Shown here: one piece after another, positions 63,520 through 64,000 of the stretch
Layout of the letters: each line of letters opens with the position of its first letter
Position numbering within the stretch: the stretch's first letter is position 1
NCBI GenBank assembly: GCA_017311185.1
Contig: JAESUZ010003297.1
Coordinates: 434,001-498,000, forward strand
DNA from: Proteles cristata cristata
Taxonomy: Eukaryota > Chordata > Mammalia > Carnivora > Hyaenidae
Direction of reading: 5' to 3'
DNA length: 64,000 bases
Translations under genes and position numbers: made by a program
Notes under the pieces: model-generated
The model's input: the letters and a program-made list of their open reading frames with translations, nothing else
Told to the model about the DNA's origin: nothing
Databases searched by the model: none

Positions 63520-64000
63520 GTAAGTTGGGAGGGACACAAGTGCAAAGTGAGGGGGCAGGTGACATGTGGCATTCTGTGGGTGACATATGTGACCAGAAGG
63601 AGGCTCATGACACACAGACGGCTCTGTCAGTTCCACCCCCTCCTCCTCAGAACAGTCATCAGAGTCCACCTTTCTTCCTTCTTGGCTTCAGTCCTGGCTC
63701 CTGCTATTTGTTCCCTGGAGCTGGGGTGGTCCTTTCTCTATAGATCTAACAGAACTCTGACCTTGTCACCTGCATTTGAAACAGTCCTCCAGGGACTTCC
63801 TTTCAAGACACTGCCATGCCTCCTAACCCTGCACCAAGGCCTCAGTCCTGGTCACTTCTTTCATCTCAGCCACATGTTCTTGTGTCAGGAACTCCTCCCT
63901 GGCTACTTCTAGCCTCTCCTCACCACCCTTGGGTTACATGATCCCTCTTCATCCATCCCTGCATCTCCTGGTGGGCATTTAGTAGTGGTTACAAGCACAA
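63520..64000 (+). other. CARMIL2: CARMIL2 intron 33, cut by window edge
   Basis: Intronic sequence after the last visible donor. Only chance open frames are present. The segment around 63720-63960 (ctctgaccttgtcacctgc, tctcctcaccacccttggg) may be an old MIR-like or L2-like remnant. Confidence 0.6.

Overview
The window is nuclear DNA from a carnivoran mammal, most likely a felid. It carries about 70 copies or fragments of the tRNA-Lys-derived carnivore SINE (CAN/SINEC). The SINE head and body read like the cat-lineage form and not the canid form. Several copies still have near-perfect target-site duplications. The layout matches human 16q22.1: CTCF is followed on the same strand by CARMIL2 (RLTPR).

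Region 1 (1-2450) is the end of the upstream intergenic DNA followed by a large CpG island with the TATA-less CTCF promoter and non-coding exon 1 (donor at 1516). Region 2 (1516-28564) holds introns 1 and 2 of CTCF, separated by small 5'UTR exon 2 (6077-6193). It is dominated by SINEs, microsatellites and ancient repeats (MIR, MER5, MER20). Region 3 (28565-about 49420) has the ten coding exons of CTCF, each bounded by GT/AG sites. They join in frame to a 727-codon protein with eleven zinc fingers, followed by a 3'UTR of about 1.3 kb with two AATAAA signals. Region 4 (about 49420-53795) is intergenic, with four SINEs, a MIR and a GC-rich CARMIL2 promoter region that contains a CTCF-like motif. 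Region 5 (53796-64000) has 33 consecutive in-frame coding exons of CARMIL2 (about 1206 codons). The gene runs off the right edge, so the C-terminal proline-rich tail is missing.

CTCF encodes the zinc-finger protein that sets cohesin loop anchors and insulators. CARMIL2 encodes a leucine-rich-repeat regulator of actin capping protein and of CD28 signalling in T cells. Nothing in the sequence indicates a shared biochemical pathway; they are conserved neighbours. I found no new gene system. The most useful observations are a strong CTCF-like motif upstream of CARMIL2, a 5S rRNA-derived insertion near the first CTCF coding exon, possible tandem splice sites in both genes, an internal CpG-rich segment in CARMIL2, and several datable nested retroposon insertions. 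Exon boundaries come from splice signals, reading-frame continuity and remembered family sequence; no alignment was run.
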